Below, one piece after another: positions 51,285-61,010 of a DNA stretch of 64,000 nt. The first letter of the stretch is position 1. Each line of letters begins with the position of its first letter. The notes beneath the pieces are model-generated. The model did no database searches, was not told the DNA's origin, and saw nothing but the letters and a program-made list of their open reading frames with translations. The stretch is from Aurantiochytrium sp. KH105 (taxonomy: Eukaryota; Sar; Bigyra; Thraustochytrida; Thraustochytriidae): contig BGKB01000049.1 of assembly GCA_003116975.1 (NCBI GenBank), forward strand, positions 62,001 to 126,000. Reading direction: 5' to 3'. The translations under genes and the position numbers were made by a program.

Positions 51285-53147
51285 TTAGAAAAGAAGGTCA
51301 AAGTCGTCCTTTTGCTGCTGTGTGGAAGGCTGTTGCTGTTGCTGCTGCTGCTGCGGTTGCATCATCATCATGGGCTGCTGCTGCTGCTGCTGCTGCTGAG
51401 GATGCATAGGTGCACCCATCATTCCACCAAAACTCGAATTAGATGCGTTGCTGTGCATCGAAGTCCGACGCTGCTGCTGTTGCTGCTGCTGCGAAGGGCC
51501 GCCGTTCTTTCCATCGTTGAGAGAAAGATTTCCAAGGTTCACAAGGCCGGCCCAAGGGTCTGACGACGAAGATGGTGCCGCGCCACTGTTTTGCAGATGA
51601 CCGCCAGCCATCGCTTGCTGATGCTGCTGCTGCTGCTGAGGTTGCATCATCGTGCCAGCGCCGCCTTCCATCATATTGAGTGGCATTTGCTGACCGCCGT
51701 GCTGCATTTGCGGCTGCATTTGCGGCTGCATCTGCGGCTGCATCATGTTATTGTGCTGCTGTTGCATCTGCGGCATCTGCTGCACAGGAGCGGCAGGATT
51801 CCCGAAAAAGTCCGTCGCGCTCGACTGGTGAGCCGGAGCATGTTGCACCTGCTGCATATGCTGCATCTGCTGCTGCGGCTGTGAAGGTGCGCTGAAGCTG
51901 GCAAAGGGGTCATCCACCCCAGAGGATGACGGGCCGGCCTGCGGCGCGGAGGCGCCTTCAAAGGCGCCAAAGCCAAAGTCATCTCCCGAAGGAGGACCTG
52001 CAGATGCCGTAGCAGAAGCCCTTGGCGGCGCCGGGGCCGACACGGCCGACGAACCCCCAAAGGGATCAAAAGTACCGCCCGAGTTTCCATTGTCGCCCTC
52101 GTCAGCAAACAGGTCAGTCTCTTCGGCGGTAGCGGATGCGTCCTTCTCCTTCTTCTTCTTCTTCTTCTTCTTCTTATCCTTTTTCGATTTGGATCCCGCG
52201 TCCTCGAAATCGGCAAAGTCATCGTCGCCAAACCCTGCGTCGTCAAAGTCGCCAAAGTCATCCTTTGGAACAGACCCGCTCGGGGCGCGACCGCTCGGGT
52301 TATCATCGAAGCCAATCGAGTTGAACATATCTCCTCCATCATCATCATCATCCTCATCGTCATCGCTGCTTGAACGTCTGTCCTTCTTCTTTTTCTTGTC
52401 CTTCTTCTTCTTCTTCTTTTTATCCTTGGAGCGTCCAAAGTCGTCATCATCGCCCAGCTTTGGAGGCAGCGACTCGTCATTGTAGCGACCAATTCCGCCA
52501 GACCCCATGCCGCTTCCCGCGTAGCCGCCACTGCTGCTGCCGCCGACACCCATGCCGCTGACGCCGCCCGGACGACGGGTCATGCCGTCGCGACCAATGC
52601 CAGTGTACTTGTCGCGGAGAGCAGCCGCCTTTTCGCGCTCTTCCTTGATGCGCTCGTCGTCCGCAAGCAGCTCGCCAAGAGCTTTTGCCTTTTCGCGGAC
52701 GCCAGCGCCCTTTTCACCGCCCTCGTGATAGTAGCTAAATCCTGTGAGGGCGCGGACCATGTGAACGCGGTCTCGCGCTTCTTGGAGGACACGCTCTGCG
52801 CCGTTCTTCACCAGGTACTCGAGCAGCGTGAGGGCCTTGAAGATCTGGCGCCAGTACCTTGGTGCCAGCGACAAGGTCGCCCACAGCTCGCGCATCACCA
52901 CGCCGTACTCATGATAGTCAAAGGTCAGGTTCGCGATCTCGCGCAGGAGCGTCGTCGACGCGCCCCAGTTCGCATTCGACAGCGCCTCGGCAAGCTTCTT
53001 CTCCGTCTCCGTCTTCGAGACCGCCTTCACCGCCTGCTGGTACAGGTCGCGCGCCTTGTCCAGGTAGTCCATGGCGCTCCCCTCTTCCTCCCCCTCCTCC
53101 TTTGCGGCCTCCTCGTCCGCGTCCTCCGCGTCCTCGTCCTCGTCCAC
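51285..53147 (-). CDS. ENTH-domain endocytic adaptor, epsin-like
   Basis: ENTH proteins bind phosphoinositides, bend membranes and link clathrin and adaptors to cargo. After an acidic start, the ENTH domain covers about 26-165. Recognisable parts are VSKTETEKKLAEALSN, WGASTTLLREIA, YGVVMRELWATL, WRQIFKALTLLEYLVKNGAE and HMVRALTGFSYY. The remainder is disordered. It has two Lys/Asp runs, acidic stretches with repeated DDFGDFDDAGFGDDDFADF-type units, and Gln/Met-rich parts. Adaptor-binding motifs include DPF (DDPFASF, DPFGG) and DPW (SDPWAGL), which bind the AP-2 alpha ear in other species. No ubiquitin-interacting motif is evident, so it could equally be a CLINT/epsinR-type Golgi adaptor. A later Met at about 53072 (MDYLDKARDL) is an alternative start. 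Confidence 0.87.
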   Translation of the reverse strand: MDEDEDAEDADEEAAKEEGEEEGSAMDYLDKARDLYQQAVKAVSKTETEKKLAEALSNANWGASTTLLREIANLTFDYHEYGVVMRELWATLSLAPRYWRQIFKALTLLEYLVKNGAERVLQEARDRVHMVRALTGFSYYHEGGEKGAGVREKAKALGELLADDERIKEEREKAAALRDKYTGIGRDGMTRRPGGVSGMGVGGSSSGGYAGSGMGSGGIGRYNDESLPPKLGDDDDFGRSKDKKKKKKKDKKKKKDRRSSSDDDEDDDDDGGDMFNSIGFDDNPSGRAPSGSVPKDDFGDFDDAGFGDDDFADFEDAGSKSKKDKKKKKKKKKEKDASATAEETDLFADEGDNGNSGGTFDPFGGSSAVSAPAPPRASATASAGPPSGDDFGFGAFEGASAPQAGPSSSGVDDPFASFSAPSQPQQQMQHMQQVQHAPAHQSSATDFFGNPAAPVQQMPQMQQQHNNMMQPQMQPQMQPQMQHGGQQMPLNMMEGGAGTMMQPQQQQQHQQAMAGGHLQNSGAAPSSSSDPWAGLVNLGNLSLNDGKNGGPSQQQQQQQRRTSMHSNASNSSFGGMMGAPMHPQQQQQQQQPMMMMQPQQQQQQQQPSTQQQKDDFDLLF

Positions 53148-53886
53148 GTCAACGTCGCCGAGCCGACCCGCCTCGAGAGCTCGCCTCGCGCGAGGCGGCC
53201 GGCCGGGCGCGCGGGAGCGCGCGCGCGGGAGCGCGGGGAGGCGGGCGGCCTGGCTGCAGGCGGGGCGCGCTCCGCGGGATCGCGCGGCGCGGGCGGCGCG
53301 GGCGGCGGCGGCTCGGGCTCGGGCTCTGCCGCCGCTGCGCCTCCGGACTCCCTCTCTCTCTCCGCGCTTGTATCTATTTATCTATCTATTTATCTACTAT
53401 CTATTTACTAGCTCTCTCTCCTTCCCCGCTCGTCTTCGTCTGCGGTTCGGCGGCCGCCCGCGGATTCCGGCGCGGCCGGGCGCCGGGACTGGAGGGACGG
53501 ACGCTCTGCGTCGCCACTGGCCGCGCCGGAGACGAAGACGAAGACGGGCTGTGCGAGCGAGCGGGCGTGGCCGAGGGGGCTGGAGAGGTGACGCGATCTG
53601 GATGGCGACAGGGAAGGGTATGAAGATGGAATCGTATGCTGAAGGAAGCTCTTGCATGAAAGTGCATGTGGAATGACCTCCCTCCCGTTGAACAAGACCT
53701 CGGGCCCAGGCTGTACGAAACACAAACACAATTTGCATTTCGCGACGTGGGAAAGAAAACGTTTTCTGATAAGCAAAAAGAGCAAGCGATAAGAACATGT
53801 TTCCGAGCACTAAGCTTTCGTGCCTGGTTGTCAAAAAAATAAAATTGGATGACACAGTTACGTGGATACAGAATGTGAAAGCTCAA
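53148..53886. promoter_or_regulatory. Intergenic region upstream of the epsin-like gene
   Basis: Next to the start codon it is GC-rich and low in complexity. A (TATC/TATT)n tract lies at 53370-53408. The right half, AT-rich, should be the 3' UTR of the next minus-strand gene. No supported ORF. Confidence 0.45.
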
Positions 53887-55404
53887 TTACACAGACGGAA
53901 CGCGCGTGTCGAGACGAGAAACGAGCACATTTGAACAACAGTAGCCAATCGCGAGGTTGCTGTCCTGATGGACTGAGGCCGGCACCCACCGCTGGCATTC
54001 AACACATTCGACCAAAAGAGGGTCCTCGTCACGCACGTTTTCGCGTTTACTCGAGCGTGATGAGCGAGACTCCTTGCGAGGATTCTTTGCTGCGCGGTCT
54101 CTTCCTCCGCGACGCGACACGCTCTGGTTCGAATCGACGGATACTCGACGTGACATACTCTGGTCCGACTCGAACGATACACGGCGTAATGCACTTTGGT
54201 TAGATTCGACGGACGCGCGACGCTCTGACTTTTGCCGTACACTTGCTCTACTACCCGAAACTTGCGTCTGCATCTTACGCCTAGATGCATGTTGCACTTC
54301 GGAAAGAGATGACGCTGAGTTTAAATCAAAGAATCCGCTCGGAGCAGACGCCGTGATTCGGTTCTTATGGCCTTGGTCGGCGTGCGCATTCTTTACACGT
54401 GAGACAATATCGGCATTCGATGATTTGGATATTTGCGGGCCGTCCCAGTACTTTGTGGGGACCTTGAACACGTCGCGTGTCTTGAAAGAAGAAGAACCCG
54501 ACTCCCACGCAGGCTGCTTCTCTCCTGTAAAGTCATTTCCATAGCCCTGAATAAAATTGTCAAAGCTTGCTCGCCGCGGTCGTTGCTGGGATGCAGATAT
54601 TGGTGCATCCATTGCGTATCTACGAGAAGTAGAAGCTGGTGTGGAAAGTGAAAGTTGGCTATGAACGCTTTCCGTGTGAGGGCTCACGAGACTCGCAAAA
54701 TCTGTCTCAAAGGAGTGGTGGCGAGGTCTTCGCGTAGAAGCAGCCTCGGCGCTCTCGATGGTATGGCGAGAAGGAGCTTTCTCTGACCGTGGGCGCGCCC
54801 AAGACCGCTCCGAGAAGCTACGTGATCGGATGCGTGAGGGCGACGAGTCAAGAGCATCTGACGCGCTCGAGATTCGTGACGAAAGCGAAGCGCGCGATAG
54901 CCGCCTTTCGTGCGCCAGTTCCTGATCTTTTCTGTCGAGCTCGAGCTGATCTTGCTTGCACTTCTCGAGCTGGTCTTCGACAAATGCGCAAAATTTGCAG
55001 CCATTGCAGACGTCTCGGTGGAGGCTTTGCCGCGAAGAGATAGCCTGCGACGCCGGCTTCGTAGTGAGCTGCCTTTCTTCCGGACTACTTTTTATCGTTC
55101 GACTTTTCCCGTGCGTAGTCGATGCGCTGCAATCGCTGTCTTGGGACGATTTTTCTTTCTTCGGTGTTTGATCGCGTGGCTCGGAACCAGCTTGGTTTGC
55201 TGCGTGCTCAAAGAGCATTTTCCTCCGTGCCAAGTACATTTTCACAAGTTTCTCGGCGCCCTCCGCGCCTGGAGCGCCGCTCTCTACGGCAAGACGGATT
55301 TGCTCTTCGCGCTGGCTTATGCTTTCTGCCAGATCTCCAAGCTCAAGAGCTGCGTACGCGTCTTTCTTTGAGCCTTTGGCATCATTATCCTCGTACTCTG
55401 CCAT
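53887..55404 (-). CDS. Disordered protein with RRxS-type repeats and two Cys-rich patches, function unknown
   Basis: The 505-residue product starts MAEYEDNDAKG at 55404. The longer frame upstream crosses promoter-type repeats and a poly-G run. A short helical N-terminus contains ESISQREEQIRLAVESGAPG. A Cys cluster CNGCKFCAF follows near 145, then a Glu/Lys/Arg coiled segment. A long Ser/Arg-rich region ends in four imperfect ~14-residue repeats (RRASVESNQSALRRVSFESD and onward) that fit basophilic kinase sites such as those of PKA. The C-terminus has VECVECQRWVPAS and a downstream CC, a spacing loosely like CW-type zinc fingers, which read histone H3K4 methylation. That resemblance is weak. 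No family was recognised. Confidence 0.6.
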   Translation of the reverse strand: MAEYEDNDAKGSKKDAYAALELGDLAESISQREEQIRLAVESGAPGAEGAEKLVKMYLARRKMLFEHAANQAGSEPRDQTPKKEKSSQDSDCSASTTHGKSRTIKSSPEERQLTTKPASQAISSRQSLHRDVCNGCKFCAFVEDQLEKCKQDQLELDRKDQELAHERRLSRASLSSRISSASDALDSSPSRIRSRSFSERSWARPRSEKAPSRHTIESAEAASTRRPRHHSFETDFASLVSPHTESVHSQLSLSTPASTSRRYAMDAPISASQQRPRRASFDNFIQGYGNDFTGEKQPAWESGSSSFKTRDVFKVPTKYWDGPQISKSSNADIVSRVKNAHADQGHKNRITASAPSGFFDLNSASSLSEVQHASRRKMQTQVSGSRASVRQKSERRASVESNQSALRRVSFESDQSMSRRVSVDSNQSVSRRGGRDRAAKNPRKESRSSRSSKRENVRDEDPLLVECVECQRWVPASVHQDSNLAIGYCCSNVLVSRLDTRVPSV

Positions 55405-55955
55405 GATTCGAGAGGGATAAGGAACGCGCCGAGCAACGTCTGGCAATGAAACCTCGAACGTGAAAAGCTCGCCCTCCCCCCCCCCCCCTCGACTGCTCGT
55501 CTTTGGGTCTCTGAGCCTGCAGCGGCGGCCCCTGGCCGACCGCGTTGACTCGAAGGGGTCTGCCTGTCTGTCTTTTTGTCTGGTCTTGTCTTGTCTTGTC
55601 TGGTCTTGTCTGGTCTGATCTGGTCCAGGCAAGGTCATTTCCGGCGTCAGACACATAGCCGTTGCGAATTGAAAAAAATTGAAGAAAAATGAATTCACCA
55701 ATCAAAGCTGGCATCTTCCTGAGTTGTTACGAGGCAGACAAATTGAATGCTCCCCGGAGGTAGTAGGCCTCGTAGATCCACACCTCAGGTCTCAACGAAG
55801 TTGCTCCTTTATAAGTAAGAACTTCTGCGTGACGGACTGCCAGCAAATCCAAAGAAAAGAAGAGCCAAGCGCTGCAGGTGTACAAGCGAGAACAACATTA
55901 GCCTCATTCTGGCTAGTGATGCACGCTGCGTGATTTGAGATAAAATGATTTATAC
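55405..55955. promoter_or_regulatory. Intergenic region upstream of the RRxS-repeat gene
   Basis: Contains a 13-nt C-run (55476-55488), CTTGT/CTGGT pentamer repeats (about 55578-55620), and an AT-richer right half that is 3' flank of the EDR2-like gene. No supported ORF. Confidence 0.5.
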
Positions 55956-57849
55956 TTAAGGAGAGGGAAATGGGATCGCGCGCTTGTAGTCGAGATACGA
56001 AAACTGCGTGGCGCACATAGATCGCTCAGGCAGCTCATCGTCCTCTTCGCCTTGGATTACAAAGGAGACGATGAATTCCATTTTCGCCAATGCAGAAGGC
56101 AACAAGGCTGAAACTCCCTTGCGCGCAAGAATACCCCACTGGCGAAGATCCATGTCGACCTCGAAGACCTCGGCATCGCGAAAAATGACCCCGCTCTTCT
56201 TGATAAGCACGGGTTTGCCATTGAACGATTGCGTCCAATTGGGCATTCCACACTCGATAGGATTCAAAATGTAGCCGACGAGCTTGAGACGCTCCTTGAA
56301 GTTGACGTCGGTCTCGGCCGTACGGAACCAGCGATCGAGGAGCTGCACCGCGGGTTCGACGTCGCCTCCCTTTTCCTTGGTAGCCAGAGCTTCGACGAGG
56401 TCGTCTGTAGGCGTGAGGTAAATGGCAAAGTTATAACCCTTGCCATCGCTGGATGTGAGCGACGAAATGGTCGGAAGCGGCAACTGAAAGTTAAAGACAA
56501 GCAGCCTTGGAAACCCCTTCGGAACAGCCTCGGGCGGAACGCAGAGATCCATGGGTGCGTTGAGCTTGTTGAGCATCTCCATGACCTTTTTATCTGACGA
56601 GAACATGTCGACGCCAATGGTTCGAAAGAGCGAAGGTTTGGTGGGTGCTTTTGACTTGTTGGCCTTGTAGTTGGGTCCAGTGCGCATATTCAGTACGCTA
56701 TCATCTGCGTGGGTCCACACATGCTCGAGGCCCTTGGCCCTGATTGCATCGCGCTCCGCAAAGGGCAAGGTTGTGCCCCCGCGGGGCGTCCCAGAGAGAT
56801 TGGCGTGGTGAATCAATGGCTGTGAGATTGACGTTTGCGCGGAGACAGGATCGTTCGAAGTCCCCGCCAGGGTCACTTCGTCATCAGCCTGAGAAATGCG
56901 CCGACGGTTCGACCCCACGCGCGCATCCTGAGGCGAGACAAGTAGGGAGTGCGCCTTGCGCTTGCGAGACAAAGACCGTCGATGACGTCGCGAGTCTGCG
57001 GCGTCCCCGCCGCTCTGCATTCGCCAAATAATAAGCAGATTCACAGCCGTGAGCACAAAGATCGCGAGGATGGGCTTGAGCTCGTAAACGCTCAAAAGCA
57101 AGAGGTTGGAGATGCACAGCGCTGTGGCCAGTTCGAGTTGATGGACCCGCACCGTGGAAATGAGCGAAGCAAGAATACCTGCGTCTTCCGCGGTCGCGAC
57201 ACTCTCGAGAATGCCATGAACCTCGTCTTTGGCAAGCGCGAGGACTTCGGATCGCTTCATGCCGTCAACTTCGTCGTCATCCATGTCCTCGCCGATTTCT
57301 TCATCCCCACTATGACCTCCCACACCTAGGCTGTGTATATCCAGAAGGCCTTCAACAAGGGGGAAGTGGGCATCGTGATCGGCGTCATCAAGTTCGTCAT
57401 CGTCGTCTTCATGAGGAGCAGGCAAACTCCGGTCAACATACATGACGGCTGTAAGTGTTGTGAGCCATCGGAAATGCCCTCGGCGATCAGGGGTACAGAG
57501 AGTCCAAGACTGCCACTCCTTGGGGTTGAGGACGTTGTTGTACGTGATTTCAATATGGTATGGACTTGGACTCTTGGCGTCGTTGGCGGAAGACGAGGAG
57601 GAAGACGGGCTGATTGGGTCCAAGTTCGCATTTACAGGCATTCCGCTCGCAACAACGTTGCTCGATGTGTGGAGGAGGGCGCTGGAAGACTCTTTGCCTG
57701 TTCCCGAGCTCTGCGCTTCGTAGCTTGTTTCAAGAAGGTCGGTAGGCGAGTGGCGACCGCTGCTGGACGATGCTGGGTGTCGCGGTGGACTTGAATTTGC
57801 TGAGCGACCATTGCGACGTTGCGCATTTTGCTGTTGCTGCTGTTGCTGC

Positions 57850-57881
<32 letters not shown>

Positions 57882-58889
57882 TTGTAATTGTTGTTGTTGT
57901 TGTTGTTGTTGTTGCTGCTGCTGCTGCGCTTCCTGTGCTTGTGCAGAGGCGTGCGGAGTCGAAATGATCGGCGGCGGCGGCGATGACGAGGGAGGAGGCG
58001 CCTCGTTACTGTTTTCGAACGACCCCTCTGCCCCGGAGCCGAGGGACGCGAGGTCGTGCTCCGAATGCGACGACGGAGGTCCCTCTGCAGGATTACTGAA
58101 AGCGGGCCCTCCAGAACCGCCAAGTGGGGAGAAGCCTGGGATGCTTGAAGGTGGACTCTTGGCCCGTTCTGCAACACTGCTACTTGCGCCTGTACTGGTG
58201 CTGGCGCCATGTCCATAGCACACTCGAAGTTGTACGCCGTAGCGTAAAAGGTCAATGGAGCCTCGCAGGGTATCTGGATCGGGCTTGAAAGGCTCATTAA
58301 GCGCTTCCCAATACTCATCAGAACCAGGTTCGATGTCTCGAAATCGCTTCGGGGCATCGTAGTAGTAGATGATGCCATTTCGCAAAATAAAATAGCGCAG
58401 GACCCAGAGTCTGCCGCCAGGAAGTTTGCGCTCCGTCCACGACTCAGCCTGGTGGACCAGGGTGGCGGCAAGCGCTGTCATCCCGGTCCTTCGCTTGTAC
58501 ATGTAGCCCGACATGTTTATGTGTCCAACGCCTAAGCCGGACGCGCTGTTAGGGCAGTTGTCGCCTCCGACGCGCAGCTTGACGAGTTTGTTTTTGCTAT
58601 TGCTCTTTTTCATGCCGCGCATGCGTTGCGTGGCTGTTCGCGCGGACGCCTTGGCGCGTCGCAGCGCGTGGCTTGGCCGCGGTATCGTCTTGGGAAGCGA
58701 GGCTCCCGTCGGGCCGTGAAGCGATGAGGAAAGCGACGAGACGTGCCCGACCGATCCGGACCTGCGTCTCTGCATGCCGTGTACGTTCACGGTGTCTTGG
58801 CCCGTGGCGAAGCCTTTCCCCGCGCGGCTCTGGTCCATGCTCACCGCCGTCGCGCGGCCTTGCGGCTGCCCCTGCTCCTCGCTCGCCAT
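55956..58889 (-). CDS. PH domain-TM-EDR2_C (DUF1336) lipid-binding protein with polyglutamine insert
   Basis: EDR2-like proteins are membrane-associated lipid-binding proteins; the plant founder EDR2 regulates defence and cell death. The 977-residue product has a basic start. The first half of a PH domain follows (about 125-230; MSGYMYKRR, WVLRYFILRNGIIYYYDAP). An inserted disordered region with Pro/Ser and a polyglutamine tract (about 320-353) comes next. The second half of the PH domain (about 445-490; YHIEITYNN, WTLCTPDRRGHFRWLTTL) is followed by an acidic region, two adjacent hydrophobic segments (about 583-625), and the EDR2_C domain (about 720-970; FNFQLPLPT, LVGYILNPIECGMPNWTQ, FEVDMDLRQWG, YLDYKRAIPFP). 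Plant EDR2 has a START domain between PH and EDR2_C. Here membrane segments replace it. Confidence 0.85.
57829..57930 (-). repeat. CAG/CAA tract encoding polyglutamine inside a split PH domain
   Basis: On the coding strand this reads mixed CAG and CAA codons, about 34 Gln with one Leu interruption. It is the longest polyglutamine tract in the window. Confidence 0.93.
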
Positions 58890-61010
58890 CTTGACGAATC
58901 TCCCGCCCGGCGGCCCCGGCGTCTCCTACCTGCCGCGCCGGGCGCGCGGGAGGAGCGCGGCGCGGCGCGCGCGACGAGCGCGGGCCCGGTCTCCGCGCGC
59001 GCGAGGCCCGCCCGAGGGCTCCCGTCGCCGCCGCCTCACGCGCGCGCCTGGTTCAGGTCTGGGCCTCTCCGAACGCGAGATATCCTTGCTCTCGCTCTCG
59101 CTCTCGCTCTCGCTCTCGCTCTCGCTCTCGCTTTGCTCGCGGCAGCAGCGCCTGCTCGCCCGCTCACTTGCTCTCGCCGGCCGGCCGGTTTGGCGCCGGC
59201 AGAGAGTCTCGCGCTGGTCGACGTCTTGCTCGCGTGCTTGCTTGGATGCTGCTTCTGCTGCTGCTGCTGCTGCTGCTGGCCGGGGGTCGATCATCTTTTT
59301 CCGTAGTCGGGCCTAGCGGATTTGGACAGCAGGAGAAGGAAGGGAGGGCACGGATGATGTAGGCTCGCGAGCAGTCAGCCAGGCCAGCCACGACAGCAGC
59401 GCGGTGTTGATAGATGGTCGCGAAGGAAGGATGGTTGCTGGAATTCTGTAGGTGTGTGTATATACAGCCCAGAAGTCGTGACTGGGAAAAGAGATAGGTT
59501 TACGTACCATGCGTGAGGCGTTGTGGGTCTTGAGCAGTATGCCAACTTTACTTGCCATACGACCGCTTGAAGAAACTCGCTCTTGAAACGTAAAGGACGC
59601 AGCACGCACAGGGTTCCTTGGGCACATCATCACCTGGAGGCCAACAAAACGCTTTCGTTCTTCTTGAATCAAGTGGTTCTTGAAACAAGTGGCACTCGTT
59701 CACTACAGCGCAACGTGCATTTATCACAGAGCCAGCAAGCCTTGCTCGCAAATGGAGACCACTGACGGGCGCCAAAGGCCAGAACTCCGTTTGCAAAGAC
59801 CAAGACCTCGATTTCCTTTTCTCTTTTCTCCTTGTAGATTCTCAATGCGAACCATCGTTGACCAGCATACTATGCTGACGTGCGTGTACAAATACACCTT
59901 TCTCCTCACTTGCATCTAACGATCCATCCATCCATCCAGCGGGCCAGCCATGCATCTAACCAGCAACCTGCTGCTTCCACAAAACGAATCACATTCCCCG
60001 CTCGTTCTCTGCGTTGTCGGCCCTTTCCCGTCACCCCTGCGGTCCTCGGGTGCACGCATCCATTACTGCATGCTCAGCCCTCCTTTCCCCGCGCAGGCAC
60101 GCCTCCCGTCTCCCAATTCGCTGGCCACTCGCCCTCGCGTCAACCCTGCTTGCTGCAACACGCGGCACGAGTGAACTCACTCTTCTCGCCGAGTTCCTCC
60201 TGGACCCGCTCCTCTTCCTAGTCCGCGTCGACGTTGGACCATTCTCGCTATACTACATTGCTTTCTCCAACTTCCTCGGCGCCTCCTCGGTCACGGGGGC
60301 GGCGACGGTGGCGCACAAGAAGCAGCAGCAGCAGCGGCAGAAGAAGAAGAAGAAGAAGAAGAAGTATGTAGTAGACGATGATGATGTGGCGCTCACCATG
60401 TGGCGCTCACCATGAAAGGTTTTCGGCCACGCCATGAAAACCAGGTCGGCGAAATGGACAGCCGTTCTCTTTCACCAGGCTTCCGGGCCACGCCGCGAGT
60501 CTCGACGCAACTTATGCATCGCCCCCGACGTCCCGGCTGGGGACGTCTGCGAGCTGTCCGCGCGAGGACTCGCAAGGTGCCCCGGCCGGCGTCATCCGTT
60601 CTCTTCGGCGTTCCGCGCAACGCATAAGTCGCACGCAGTTCCGCTTTCGCGAGAGAGACCGCGACGCGGCGCCAGAACCGAGTCCGCGCGCGCAGGAGAC
60701 CGCCCTCGCGCGGCAGGAGCGACGCCGCGGAGGCCGCGCAGCGGGCGCGAGCGGGCCCTCGAGCGCGAGCGCGAGCGCCGCCGCCGGGCGCCGCCGGCCC
60801 CCGCCACGCGCGCGCGCGCGCGCGCCGCGGAGCTCGAGGCGCTCTCAGGAAACGTGACGCCGCCGCGACCGACGTGGACCCGGAAAAGGACGCCGAGAAG
60901 GGCGCCGAGAAGGCGGACATTTGGGGCGGGCGGCCCGAGGAGAACTGAGGAGGACGGGAGCTGGAAAGGAAAGGAAAGGAAAGGACCAGCCAAGAAAGAG
61001 AGGGGACGCG
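58890..61010. promoter_or_regulatory. Shared 5' region of the divergent EDR2-like and DEP-C2-glycosyltransferase genes
   Basis: A 2.1-kb spacer between diverging starts, GC-rich at both ends, AT-richer in the middle (59380-59960). It includes a (CTCTCG)n hexamer, a CTG run near 59251-59278, and a GAAGAA run near 60339-60364. A minus-strand ATG at about 59545 (MASKVGILLKTHN) runs into a GTACGT donor-like site at 59507 and could be a small first exon, but no partner exon is convincing. Confidence 0.4.
59088..59132. repeat. (CTCTCG)n hexanucleotide microsatellite
   Basis: Seven to eight tandem hexamers in the 5' flank of the EDR2-like gene. Confidence 0.95.

Noticed and set aside
54105-54145. 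tRNA B-box-like GGTTCGAATC
   Set aside because: It lies in the coding repeats of the RRxS protein and no cloverleaf or A-box can be built around it. No tRNA or rRNA gene was found in the window.
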